Assembly (NCBI RefSeq): GCF_002968015.1
Contig: NZ_PUIP01000020.1
Location: 1-64,000 of the forward strand
Direction: 5' to 3'
Length of the DNA stretch: 64,000 nucleotides
Source: Massilia phosphatilytica
Lineage (GTDB): Bacteria > Pseudomonadota > Gammaproteobacteria > Burkholderiales > Burkholderiaceae_D
Shown: positions 1-7,710 of the stretch, in pieces
Layout of the letters: each line of letters starts with the position of its first letter
Numbering within the stretch: position 1 is the first letter of the stretch
Notes under the pieces: generated by a model
Databases searched by the model: none
What the model saw: only the letters and a program-made list of their open reading frames with translations
What the model was told of the DNA's origin: nothing
Translations under genes and position numbers: made by a program

Positions 1-184
1 GAAGGGCTCCGCATTCGGCGGCGCGCGCGGCCGCACGGACGTGCCGAAGATCGTCGACTGGTACATGGAAAACAAGATCAACATCGACGATCTCATCACC
101 CATCACCTGACGCTCGACCAGATCAACGATGGCTTCGACCTCATGAAGAAGGGCGAGTCGATCCGGTCGGTCGTCGTGTTTTAA
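1..184 (+). CDS. frmA: S-(hydroxymethyl)glutathione dehydrogenase, C-terminal end (5' truncated by window)
   Basis: Only the last 60 codons are inside the window; the frame opens at base 2 and ends at a TAA at 182-184. The family is the class III zinc alcohol dehydrogenase, which oxidises the glutathione adduct of formaldehyde in the cytoplasm. What is visible is the family's C terminus: KGSAFGG, RGRTDVPKIV, NIDDLITH, a DQINDGFDLM helix and the terminal SIRSVVVF. The zinc and NAD sites lie upstream of the window and cannot be judged. S-formylglutathione hydrolase (frmB) often follows this gene, but here the next gene is unrelated. The symbol adhC is equally used for this family. Confidence 0.9.
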   Translation, partial: KGSAFGGARGRTDVPKIVDWYMENKINIDDLITHHLTLDQINDGFDLMKKGESIRSVVVF

Positions 185-329
185 ACGCTGGCGGCGCTGG
201 CCGCGCCGCCTTCCCATATTTCCTCCGTCTGTTCCGCGTTTCGTGCAGCCTGTCGCACGCGCGTCGCGATGCGGCGCGCCCGGCGCTATCGTGCTGTCAT
301 CGCAACGCGCGTCCACACGGAGGAAAACC

Positions 330-1103
330 ATGTCTCGTATCAAGCAACTCGTCGCTGTCGCCGGCCTGGCGCTGGCAGCCGCACTTCCCATCCACGCCGC
401 CGACCGCGGCGAGCCCTATGCACTCGTGCGCGACGGCGAGCGCGGTACCAGCATGACGGGCGACAGCGCCGACTGGTCGACCATCAAGAACCTGCGCAAG
501 CGGCTCAGCGGCGACTTTCTGTGGTTCCGTGACGGCGGCAAGCAGTACGTCGTGCAGGATCCGACCGTGCTGGCGCGGGCGCGCGCGGCGTGGGAACCCG
601 TCGACAAGCTCGGCAAGGAAATGGACGTCTACGGCCGCGAGATGGACAAGCACGGCAAGGCGATGGATGCACTCGGCAAGGATATGGAGCGTGCCTCGGC
701 CGGCATGAAACCCGACGAGACGAAGATCCACGCGATCGAGCGCCGCATGAACGAAGTCGGCAGCAAGATGGGCGACGTCGGCAGCCGCATGGCCGGCGCC
801 GACGAGGCCAGCCAGGCGCGCCTGAACCGCGAGATGGCCGACCTGAACCGGCAGATGGCGGACCTGAACCGGCAGATGGCCGCGGCGACGCAATCCGACA
901 GCCAGCGCGCCGCGCAGCGTTCGATGGACGACATCGGCCGCCGCATGAACGATGCCGGCAAGCCGATGGATGCGCTGGGCAAGCAGATGGATGCCCTCGG
1001 CAAGCGCATGGATGCGGAAAGCCGCACGGCCGACAAGACGGTGCGCGCCCTGATCCGCGAAGCGCTGGACAAGGGGCTGGCGCAGCCGGCGCCGCAAGTT
1101 TGA
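330..1103 (+). CDS. Secreted methionine-rich coiled-coil repeat protein, function unknown
   Basis: The protein has 257 aa. The ATG at 330 is chosen because GGAGGAAAA lies just upstream (319-327) and a signal peptide starts there (positive MSRIKQ, hydrophobic stretch, cleavage likely after HAA). Residues about 35-85 form a small domain with YALVRDGERGTSM and a WFRDGGKQYVVQD segment. From about residue 90 to 235 the chain is almost entirely helical, with seven-residue units of the MDxLGKQ, MDxHGKA and LNRQMAD type, some repeated exactly at the DNA level. Similar MDxLGKxM tails are seen after M56 peptidase domains in other proteobacteria, but no peptidase domain is present here. Periplasmic location is predicted. 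Function unknown; it appears to be a single-gene transcript. Confidence 0.75.
   Translation: MSRIKQLVAVAGLALAAALPIHAADRGEPYALVRDGERGTSMTGDSADWSTIKNLRKRLSGDFLWFRDGGKQYVVQDPTVLARARAAWEPVDKLGKEMDVYGREMDKHGKAMDALGKDMERASAGMKPDETKIHAIERRMNEVGSKMGDVGSRMAGADEASQARLNREMADLNRQMADLNRQMAAATQSDSQRAAQRSMDDIGRRMNDAGKPMDALGKQMDALGKRMDAESRTADKTVRALIREALDKGLAQPAPQV
840..881 (+). repeat. Tandem 21-bp direct repeat inside the coiled-coil gene
   Basis: Two adjacent 21-bp copies (840-860 and 861-881) differ only in the last base and encode the heptad DLNRQMA twice. A second, more diverged 21-bp series runs from 960 to about 1015 and encodes K-x-MDALG units. Such in-frame units can expand or contract without breaking the reading frame. 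Confidence 0.85.
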
Positions 1104-1107
1104 AAAA

Positions 1108-2715
1108 TCAGCGCAGCGGCGCGACCAGGCAGCCGTGGGCATCCAGGCTGACGGCGTCCTGGTCCCAGCCGCGGGCGTAGAGCGGCACGCCCATCCCGTC
1201 CGGCAGGGCGGCCGTCGTCGACGCCAGGTTCGCGTAGACCGCGATGCGCTCGCCATCCAGGCTGCGCACCATCCCGATCACGCCATCCGGCAAGCCGTCG
1301 ATGAAGGCGGTCGCGCCGCGGCGCAGGGCAGGGTGGCGCTGGCGCAGCTTGATCAAGGCGCTGAAATGGGCGAACGCAGCGTGGTCGAACGCGGACCAGT
1401 CGAGGCGCCAGTCGTCGAACAAGACCGTCCAGTCGCGCCAGCCGCTCTCTCCGAATTCCTGGCCCATCAGGATGTGCGGCACGCCATCCATCGTCAACAG
1501 CACGCTTGCTGCGGCCAGGTGCGCGTCGTGCCCGAACACCGTATCGGCGCGCGGTTGTTCCTTCTCTTCCAGCCAGCGCAGGCGCAGCGCGTCGCGCGGG
1601 AAGCTGTACGTCGATTCATGCCAGTACTGCGCGAACTCGCGCGCGCCCGCTTCCCCGTGCGCCACGCGGCGCAGCATCTCGCGCGTGCCGCCTTCGTAGG
1701 TGAGGTCGCAGGCGGCGAGGTGGTGGAATTCGTCGTACGCCTGCGAGATCAGCGCGATGTCGGGCTTTACCGCCGCCAGCGCCGCGCGGATCTCGTCCAG
1801 GAAATCCGTCGGCGTGATGTCGGAATCGTCGAAGCGCATGCCGTCGAGGCCGAAGCGCTCCACCCAGCGGCACATCGCATCGATCAGGTAGCGGCGCAAG
1901 GCGGCGTTGCCGAAATCGAAGCCGGCGAAATACTCGCGCCGCGGCACGGCGTACATGACATTGCCTTCGCCGTCACGCTGGTACCACTCGGGGTGGGTCA
2001 CCGTCAGCGGGTGGTCGACGCTGCTGCGGTTCAGGGTCCAGTCGAACACGATGCGCATGCCGCGCGCGTGGATCGCGTCGACGAGGCGCCGCAGGCCGTC
2101 TTCATCGCCCAGCGCCGGATCGATCGCCTCGAAGTCGCGCACCGCATACGGGTCGCCCAATGTCCCGCGCCGGCCGGCCACGCCGATCGGGTGGATCGGC
2201 ATCATCCAGATCGTGTTCACGCCCAGGTCGGCGAGATGGCCGAGGCGGGCGCGCACGCCGTCGAAGTCGCCCCCGAACGCACGTACCGACATCTGGTAGA
2301 CCACGGCGTCGCGCAGCCAGGCGGGGCTGGCCAATGCCTGGTGATTCCGGTACGGCGCGCCCGGCGCGTCGGCACCCAGGCCGCGCCGGCGCAGGAACAC
2401 GGTGCCGTCCAGGCAGACGGTGAGGCAGGAATTGCCCTGGCCATCTTCGGACATCCACGGGTTGGCGGGATCGGCGATCCAGTCGGTGTCGTCGAGCACG
2501 AACTTGTACAGATGGCGGCCGGGAAGAAGCGGCAGCGTGCAGGTCCAGCGGGTCGGCGTTACGCGCTCGAGCATGCAGGCGTCGCCCGCCCAGCTGTTGA
2601 ACGTGCCGGCCAGTGCGACGGTGCGCAGGCTTTCCGGGCCGTCGAAGAAGAAGCGCACGCCGCCGGCGGCGACATGGGGCAGCAAGGCGGGATCGGCGTC
2701 GCGGGCAATGTGCAT
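1108..2715 (-). CDS. GH13 (alpha-amylase family) protein with N-terminal CBM48-like domain; catalytic residues largely lost
   Basis: The protein has 535 aa and no signal peptide, so it is cytoplasmic. Residues about 15-95 resemble a CBM48/E-set glycan-binding domain (VALAGTFNSW, GRHLYKFVLDD). Residues about 130-460 are a GH13 TIM barrel. The fold landmarks are clear, but conserved region I reads DWTLNR (R230 in place of His). Region II keeps MRFD with the nucleophile D296. Region III has Q325 in place of the acid/base Glu (ISQAYDE). Region IV reads EEKEQPR, with K385 and E386 in place of the His-Asp of ENHDQPR. A C-terminal beta domain follows. Most likely it is a glycan-binding or regulatory pseudoenzyme, or an enzyme with altered chemistry. 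AAAGGAAG precedes the ATG, and an operator-like palindrome at 2773-2785 lies 57 bp upstream. Confidence 0.85.
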   Translation of the reverse strand: MHIARDADPALLPHVAAGGVRFFFDGPESLRTVALAGTFNSWAGDACMLERVTPTRWTCTLPLLPGRHLYKFVLDDTDWIADPANPWMSEDGQGNSCLTVCLDGTVFLRRRGLGADAPGAPYRNHQALASPAWLRDAVVYQMSVRAFGGDFDGVRARLGHLADLGVNTIWMMPIHPIGVAGRRGTLGDPYAVRDFEAIDPALGDEDGLRRLVDAIHARGMRIVFDWTLNRSSVDHPLTVTHPEWYQRDGEGNVMYAVPRREYFAGFDFGNAALRRYLIDAMCRWVERFGLDGMRFDDSDITPTDFLDEIRAALAAVKPDIALISQAYDEFHHLAACDLTYEGGTREMLRRVAHGEAGAREFAQYWHESTYSFPRDALRLRWLEEKEQPRADTVFGHDAHLAAASVLLTMDGVPHILMGQEFGESGWRDWTVLFDDWRLDWSAFDHAAFAHFSALIKLRQRHPALRRGATAFIDGLPDGVIGMVRSLDGERIAVYANLASTTAALPDGMGVPLYARGWDQDAVSLDAHGCLVAPLR

Positions 2716-2772
2716 CGGGCTTCCTTTGCGTCGTTTATGTTATTGAACTACAAAATTATAGCTTGGTAAATA

Positions 2773-2785
2773 GTAGCAATACTAC
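2773..2785. promoter_or_regulatory. Candidate operator GTAG-N5-CTAC upstream of the GH13-like gene
   Basis: The 13-bp dyad GTAGCAATACTAC sits in the AT-rich gap between the divergent GH13-like gene (start 2715) and the sigma factor gene (start 2863). The same pattern, followed by the same ACATTT sequence, recurs at 44383-44395 upstream of the GH97 gene at nearly the same distance from the start codon. The sharing and symmetry suggest a transcription-factor site; the regulator is not identified. Confidence 0.5.
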
Positions 2786-2862
2786 ATTTTCATTTCCTGT
2801 AAATATCCGGGAACTTTTTCTTCGCCCCGTTCAAATATAAGAAAAGAACGAAAGAACCCGAC

Positions 2863-3447
2863 GTGAACGAGACCGACGACATCCAGTTGCTGCGCGCAAT
2901 CCGACAGGGCGACGAGGCCGCATTCCAGCACCTGTACCGGCGCCACCGCAGCGGCTTGTACAGCTTCGCCCTGCTGCACAGCGGCATGCCGGACGTGGCG
3001 GCGGATGTCGTGCAGGACGTGTTCATGGGCCTCCTGAACGACAGCTATGGCTTCGACCCGTTGAAAGGCATGCTCGCCAACTTTTTGTACGGCGTGGCGC
3101 GCAACCTCGTCTTGAGCCATGCGCGCCAGAACGGCCGCTGGGTACAGGCCGCAGGCGGCGACGAGGACGAGGACGACGGCTGGGACGCGGTCGATCCGGC
3201 GGCGGGTCCGCTGGCCAGGTTGCTGGATGACGAAGCGGTCGAGCATCTGCGGCGCGCGCTCGCCGTCCTGGCGCCGCATTACCGCGACGTGGTGATCTTG
3301 TTTGAGCTGCACGAAAAGTCGTATCAAGAAATTGCCCAGATCTGCCAACTGGAGATCGGCACCGTGCGGTCGCGCCTGTCGCGCGGCCGCGCCGCCCTGG
3401 CGCAGGCGCTCGCGCCATACCGCGCTATCGCAAAGGACATCGCATGA
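2863..3447 (+). CDS. ECF-type RNA polymerase sigma factor
   Basis: A 194-aa sigma-70 family protein of the extracytoplasmic-function group. Region 2 is at about residues 10-85 (DEAAFQHLYRRH, DVVQDVFMGLL, FLYGVARNLVLSHAR). An acidic linker (DEDEDDGWD) follows, then region 4 at about 125-180 (LAPHYRDVVILFELHEKSYQEIA and a helix-turn-helix ending in TVRSRLSRGRAAL). The start is a GTG at 2863 with only a weak purine-rich leader. The stop codon overlaps the ATG of the next gene (ATGA), which carries one membrane segment and is probably its anti-sigma factor. The two secreted proteins downstream are plausible partners or targets. Its target promoters cannot be seen from this window. Confidence 0.93.
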   Translation: MNETDDIQLLRAIRQGDEAAFQHLYRRHRSGLYSFALLHSGMPDVAADVVQDVFMGLLNDSYGFDPLKGMLANFLYGVARNLVLSHARQNGRWVQAAGGDEDEDDGWDAVDPAAGPLARLLDDEAVEHLRRALAVLAPHYRDVVILFELHEKSYQEIAQICQLEIGTVRSRLSRGRAALAQALAPYRAIAKDIA

Positions 3448-3944
3448 ACAGGCTTGAATTCGAAGACGGCGACGGCAGCGGCAACGGCCCCGCGCCGGAA
3501 TGGCAGGCCGCGCGCCGCGCGCTCGCGCAGGCGGCGCCGCCGGACCATGTGGAGCAGGCGCTGCTGCGCGCATTCGCCAAACGCCACGCGCCGCGGCCGT
3601 GGTATCGCCGGTGGAGTGCCGATGCGGTCGCGTCCTGGGCCGGCATCGGCGCAGCGGCGTGTGCGCTGGCCATCGCCGGCATGAGCCTGCTGCCCGCGGC
3701 ATCGTCATCGCCCCGCATCGAGCGCGTGCTGGCGGTGGCCGACGTCGGGTTCGTGCCGCTCGTGCCGCCGGAGCGCATGGCGGCCGCGCTCAATCCGCAG
3801 CTGAAACAGGCGGACCTGTCACGCGCGGCGCTCGTGCAGATGGGGATCCCGATCGTGGCGGACGCGCCGCATGAACTGGTCCACGCCGAACTGCTGGTGG
3901 CGGCGACGGGCGAGCCGCTGGCGATACGCCTGGCCGTGAATTGA
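3444..3944 (+). CDS. Probable anti-sigma factor (single membrane segment)
   Basis: The 166-aa product overlaps the sigma gene by four bases, so the two are translationally coupled. The N-terminal 55 residues are charged and alanine-rich (EWQAARRALAQAAPPDHVEQALLRAF), consistent with a cytoplasmic sigma-binding part. One hydrophobic segment follows at about residues 64-87 (VASWAGIGAAACALAIAGMSLL), and about 80 residues would lie outside the membrane. I see no zinc-binding H-x3-C-x2-C motif, so it is not a ZAS-type anti-sigma factor. The role is inferred from position and topology only. The next gene starts 21 bp downstream behind a strong AAGGAGG. Confidence 0.6.
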   Translation: MNRLEFEDGDGSGNGPAPEWQAARRALAQAAPPDHVEQALLRAFAKRHAPRPWYRRWSADAVASWAGIGAAACALAIAGMSLLPAASSSPRIERVLAVADVGFVPLVPPERMAAALNPQLKQADLSRAALVQMGIPIVADAPHELVHAELLVAATGEPLAIRLAVN

Positions 3945-3965
3945 GTCTTTTTCCAAGGAGGAGTG

Positions 3966-4757
3966 ATGAGACGGATTGTCGTGTCCGCCGGCCTCGCCTT
4001 GCTTGCGCTGGCCCCGGTGGCCCATGCGCAGCAGGGCGGGGCGGTGAATGAAAGTCTGGAAGTGATGCTGCTCAGGATCAGTGCGTCGACCCGCTGCAGC
4101 GATGGATGCGCGGTGCGCGGCTTGCCGTATTCCGCCGAGCGCGTGACGGAATCGGTCAAGGTGTTAGCCGACGGCAATCGCATCGTCCAGCGCAACACGG
4201 AAAAGCTGTACCGCGACAGCGATGGACGCACCCGGGTGGAATCGGAATGGAAGGGCAAGCCGCTCGTGCAGATCCAGGATCCGGTCGGGGGCATGAGCTA
4301 CCGCCTGTATCCGGAGACGAAGACAGGCTACCGGATGGCCATCGCGGCGCCCGCGCCCGCAGAGGCGGCGGGTGCGGCGGTCACCGGTCCGGGGGCGCCC
4401 GTGCCTGGTGCCGCGAAGGTGGCCGAGCAGCTGGCGCCGGCGCTGGCCGGCGACGCCACGGCGGCGGCAACCCAGTCGCGTTCGCTCGGCACGAAGCAGA
4501 TCGAAGGGATGACGGCCAGCGGAACCCACACGACCGTGACCGTTCCGGCGGGGGCGAACGGCAACGTCAAGCCGATGGTCAGTACGACTGAACTGTGGCT
4601 GGCGCGCGACCTGTCGATCCCCCTCGAGATGAGGATGAGCAACCCGTTCATGGGCGACAGCGTCATGCGGGTGCACAACCTCTCCCGCCTCGAACCCCCG
4701 ACGGCGCTGTTTGCCGTGCCGGCCGACTATACGGTGCGCGAACTCGTGCGCCGCTGA
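3966..4757 (+). CDS. Secreted protein of an uncharacterised LolA/RseB-like family, copy 1
   Basis: The protein has 263 aa. ATG 3966 fits the strong AAGGAGG at 3955-3961 better than the GTG at 3963. A signal peptide is present, with cleavage near AHAQQ. The N-terminal part contains PYSAERVTESVKVLADGNRI, then YRDSDGRTRVE and a PVGGMSYRLYPETKTGY block. After an alanine/proline-rich linker come VTVPAGANGN and FAVPADYTVRE near the C terminus. These landmarks resemble a secreted family that is abundant in Acidobacteria and lacks an assigned function; this is recalled, not searched. The next gene is a diverged paralogue, with the same PAGAxGNxKP, MRMSxPxxGD and FAxPxxY positions. Its place behind a sigma/anti-sigma pair suggests an envelope role, possibly signal sensing like RseB, but this is inference. 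Confidence 0.7.
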   Translation: MRRIVVSAGLALLALAPVAHAQQGGAVNESLEVMLLRISASTRCSDGCAVRGLPYSAERVTESVKVLADGNRIVQRNTEKLYRDSDGRTRVESEWKGKPLVQIQDPVGGMSYRLYPETKTGYRMAIAAPAPAEAAGAAVTGPGAPVPGAAKVAEQLAPALAGDATAAATQSRSLGTKQIEGMTASGTHTTVTVPAGANGNVKPMVSTTELWLARDLSIPLEMRMSNPFMGDSVMRVHNLSRLEPPTALFAVPADYTVRELVRR

Positions 4758-4780
4758 ACCATCAATAGAAAGGGAAGACC

Positions 4781-5512
4781 ATGAAAGTTTTCGCAATCCT
4801 GTGCAGCCTGCTGGTCGCGTGCCAGATCCTGCCCGCCGCCGCCCAGACCGGGGCCATGTCGCGGACCGACATTGCCGACCAGTACGGTCCGGAGCAGCTC
4901 CGCAATGAGTACCGCTTTGCCGTCTCCAGGTTGAACACGCTTGCGGGCAAGCGGCTGGCGTATACCTACGATTTCGTGACCGACACGAGCCTCGCCCTCG
5001 CCGGCGGGAACGCGATCAAGTCGCAGCTCAAGGTCTCGCATGCCTACGACAAGGACGGGCGCTCGCGTACCGTCTCGTCGACGTCGGGCCTGGAGCGCAT
5101 CGTCATCGCCGATCCGACGAAACACGCGGTCTACCTCGTCTGCCCGGAGCGCAAGGAAATCCTGCGCCTGGCAGGTACCGCGCTGGACGATCCGGCGCCC
5201 GTCCAGGCGCCTCTCCCGCATGGCGTGAAGGCCGACCTGGGCGAGAAGGTGATCGCCGGCGTCAATGCGCGCGGCGTCCGGTCGGAAGTGACCGTTCCGG
5301 CCGGCGCCCAGGGCAACGAAAAACCGCTGGTGCACAAGTCGGAAACGTGGTTCTCGCCCGATCTGGCAACCATCGTGTCCATGCGCATGTCCATGCCGGA
5401 GATCGGCGACTTCTACATGCATGTCGAAAACCTCAAGTTCGGCGATGTGCCGGCGTCCACGTTTGCCCTGCCGGAGGGTTACGCGATCCGCGATATCGCA
5501 TTGCATGAATGA
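4781..5512 (+). CDS. Secreted protein of the same LolA/RseB-like family, copy 2
   Basis: The protein has 243 aa with a signal peptide (MKVFAILCSLLVACQILPAAAQ). It starts 23 bp after copy 1, behind AGAAAGGGAAG. It is paralogous to copy 1: EVTVPAGAQGNEKPLV, TWFSPDL, MRMSMPEIGD and FALPEGYAIRD match the C-terminal half of that protein. The N-terminal halves are more diverged, with AYTYDFVTDTSLALAGGNAIKSQ replacing the VTESVKVLADGNRI stretch. Periplasmic location is predicted. Tandem paralogues of unequal divergence behind a sigma/anti-sigma pair suggest that they work together or bind different ligands. Confidence 0.7.
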   Translation: MKVFAILCSLLVACQILPAAAQTGAMSRTDIADQYGPEQLRNEYRFAVSRLNTLAGKRLAYTYDFVTDTSLALAGGNAIKSQLKVSHAYDKDGRSRTVSSTSGLERIVIADPTKHAVYLVCPERKEILRLAGTALDDPAPVQAPLPHGVKADLGEKVIAGVNARGVRSEVTVPAGAQGNEKPLVHKSETWFSPDLATIVSMRMSMPEIGDFYMHVENLKFGDVPASTFALPEGYAIRDIALHE

Positions 5513-5581
5513 CCACAGCATGGCAGCATGACGGGCCGCACACGACGCGGCCCGTTTCCGCCATTCTTACCAGGAATTTTC

Positions 5582-7660
5582 ATGCGATTGTCTCTTCGTC
5601 TTGCCGTCTGCGCCGCCCTGGCCGGATGCGCCGCCTCCGCCACCGCCCAGACGCCGGCGCCGGCCGAGCGTCCCGCCGCTTCTTTCCCGTACACGCCGGG
5701 CCTCGACGTGAACTCGATGGACCGCAGCGCCGACCCCTGCGTCGACTTTTACCAGTACGCGTGCGGCGGCTGGATCAAGAACAATCCGATCCCGGCCGAC
5801 CAGGCGCGCTGGTCCGTGTACGGCAAGCTGGCGCAGGACAACCGCCGCTACCTGTGGGGCATTCTCGAAGACCTGGCGCAGCGCCAGGACGGCCGGAACG
5901 CGAGCCAGCAAAAGATCGGCGATTACTTCGGCGCCTGCATGGACGAGAAGGCCATCGAAGCGCGTGGCGCCGCGCCGCTGAAGCCATACTTCGACGAGAT
6001 CGCGAAGCTCCAGTCGAACCGCGACCTGCCGCGCGTGCTCGCGCGCCTGCACCTGGCGCTCGCGGATCCGGGCCTGTTCTTCGGCTTCTCGTCGAGCCAG
6101 GATTTCGCGGATTCCTCGCGCGTGATCGCATTCGCCGCCGCGGGCGGCCTGGGCCTGCCGGACCGCGACTCGTACCTGAAGACGGACGCCAAGTCGAAAG
6201 AGATCCGCGCGAAGTACGTCGCGCACATCGCGAACACGTTCAAGCTGCTGGGCGACGCGCCGGCGGTGGCGCAGCGCAACGCCGCGCGCGTCATGCAGAT
6301 CGAGACGACGCTGGCGAAGGCGTCGCTGTCGGCCGTCGACAAGCGCGATCCGTATAAATTGTTCCACAAGGTGGATGCGAAGGGCTTGCAGGCATTGACG
6401 CCGGGCTTCGACTGGCACGCCTACCTCGATGAACTGGGCGAGGGCAGCCTGGCGACGTTCAACGTCACCGAACCCGCGTTCTTCAAGGCGCTCGGCAACA
6501 TGTGGAAGACGAACGGCGCGGACGCGACGCGCACGTATTTGCGCTGGCACGTGGCGCGCAACATGTCGCCGGTGCTGGCGTCGAACTTCGACAACGAACA
6601 CTTTGATTTCTTCAGCAAGACGCTGCGCGGCGTGCAGCAGCAGCAACCGCGCTGGAAGCGCTGCGTGGCCCTAGTCGACCATCAGCTGGGCGAGGCGCTG
6701 GGCCAGGAATTCGTCGGCCGCGCGTTCTCGCCCGCGCTGAAGGACAAGGCGCTGCACATGACGCGCCAGATCGAGGACGCGATGAAGAAGGACATCGACG
6801 AACTCGACTGGATGAGCGCGGCGACGAAGCAGCAGGCGCAAACGAAACTGGCCGCCATCGTCAACAAGATCGGCTACCCGGACAAGTGGCGCGACTACAG
6901 CGCCTATGTCGTCAAGGCGGGCGACTTCGCCGGCAACGTCGAGCGGGGCAACCGGTTCGAGGCACGGCGCCAGCTGGACAAGATCGGCAAGCCGCTCGAT
7001 CGCACCGAGTGGGGCATGACGCCGCCGACGGTGAATGCCTACTTCGATCCACAGATGAACGACATCAACTTCCCGGCCGGCGTGCTGCAGCCGCCGCTGT
7101 TCGATCCGAAGATGGACGACGCACCGAACTACGGCAACACGGGCGGCACCATCGGCCACGAACTGACCCACGCCTTCGACGACGAGGGCCGCCAGTTCGA
7201 CGCCAACGGCAACCTGAAGGACTGGTGGACGAAGAAGGATGCGAAGGCGTTCGAGGAGCGGACTCAGTGCATTGTCGGCCAGTATGCGCAGTACACGGTC
7301 GTCGACGACATCAGGATCAACAGCAAGCTCACGCTGGGCGAGGACGTCGCCGACCTGGGCGGCCTGATCCTCGGCTGGATGGCGTGGCAGGCGGAGATGG
7401 CGGCGATGCCGCAGAAGGCACAACCGCAGCCGTTGCGTGATGGATTGACGCCGGAGCAGCGCTTCTTTGTCGGCTACGCGCAATGGGCCTGCGAAAACGA
7501 TCGTCCGGAAAACCTGCGCGTGAGCGCGATGACGGACCCGCACTCGCCAGGGCGCTACCGCGTCAACGGGTTGATGGTGAACATGCCGCAGTTCCAGCAG
7601 GCGTTCCAGTGCAAGGCGGGGCAGCCGATGGTGAAGGAACAGCGCTGCAGGGTCTGGTAA
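5582..7660 (+). CDS. M13 family zinc metallopeptidase (neprilysin/PepO-like) lipoprotein
   Basis: The 692-aa product hydrolyses peptides with a zinc-activated water. ATG 5582 is preferred over the upstream ATG at 5528 because a signal peptide with a lipobox (LAGC, Cys16) begins there. The zinc site HELTH is at H526-E527-H530, and the third ligand, E587, lies in GEDVADLGG. Family landmarks NAYFDPQMNDINFPAG and the terminal CRVW are present. The length matches bacterial M13 enzymes, which sit in the periplasm or on the membrane. It is the last plus-strand gene before a strong hairpin at 7666-7689 and may be read with the two secreted proteins upstream (69-bp gap). Confidence 0.95.
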   Translation: MRLSLRLAVCAALAGCAASATAQTPAPAERPAASFPYTPGLDVNSMDRSADPCVDFYQYACGGWIKNNPIPADQARWSVYGKLAQDNRRYLWGILEDLAQRQDGRNASQQKIGDYFGACMDEKAIEARGAAPLKPYFDEIAKLQSNRDLPRVLARLHLALADPGLFFGFSSSQDFADSSRVIAFAAAGGLGLPDRDSYLKTDAKSKEIRAKYVAHIANTFKLLGDAPAVAQRNAARVMQIETTLAKASLSAVDKRDPYKLFHKVDAKGLQALTPGFDWHAYLDELGEGSLATFNVTEPAFFKALGNMWKTNGADATRTYLRWHVARNMSPVLASNFDNEHFDFFSKTLRGVQQQQPRWKRCVALVDHQLGEALGQEFVGRAFSPALKDKALHMTRQIEDAMKKDIDELDWMSAATKQQAQTKLAAIVNKIGYPDKWRDYSAYVVKAGDFAGNVERGNRFEARRQLDKIGKPLDRTEWGMTPPTVNAYFDPQMNDINFPAGVLQPPLFDPKMDDAPNYGNTGGTIGHELTHAFDDEGRQFDANGNLKDWWTKKDAKAFEERTQCIVGQYAQYTVVDDIRINSKLTLGEDVADLGGLILGWMAWQAEMAAMPQKAQPQPLRDGLTPEQRFFVGYAQWACENDRPENLRVSAMTDPHSPGRYRVNGLMVNMPQFQQAFQCKAGQPMVKEQRCRVW

Positions 7661-7665
7661 TGACG

Positions 7666-7689
7666 AAGCGCCACCCGCGGGTGGCGCTT
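7666..7689. terminator. Hairpin terminator between convergent genes
   Basis: Perfect 10-bp arms AAGCGCCACC (7666-7675) and GGTGGCGCTT (7680-7689) surround a CGCG loop. It sits between the M13 peptidase stop and the end of the convergent hemerythrin gene. The T-tract is only TTATT, so termination strength is uncertain. Confidence 0.65.
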
Positions 7690-7710
7690 ATTCATTGGGA
7701 CGAAACGCGT

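Noticed and set aside
3963-3968. GTG 3963 as start of the first LolA/RseB-like gene.
   Set aside because: It is only two bases from the AAGGAGG ribosome-binding site; ATG 3966 has the better spacing.
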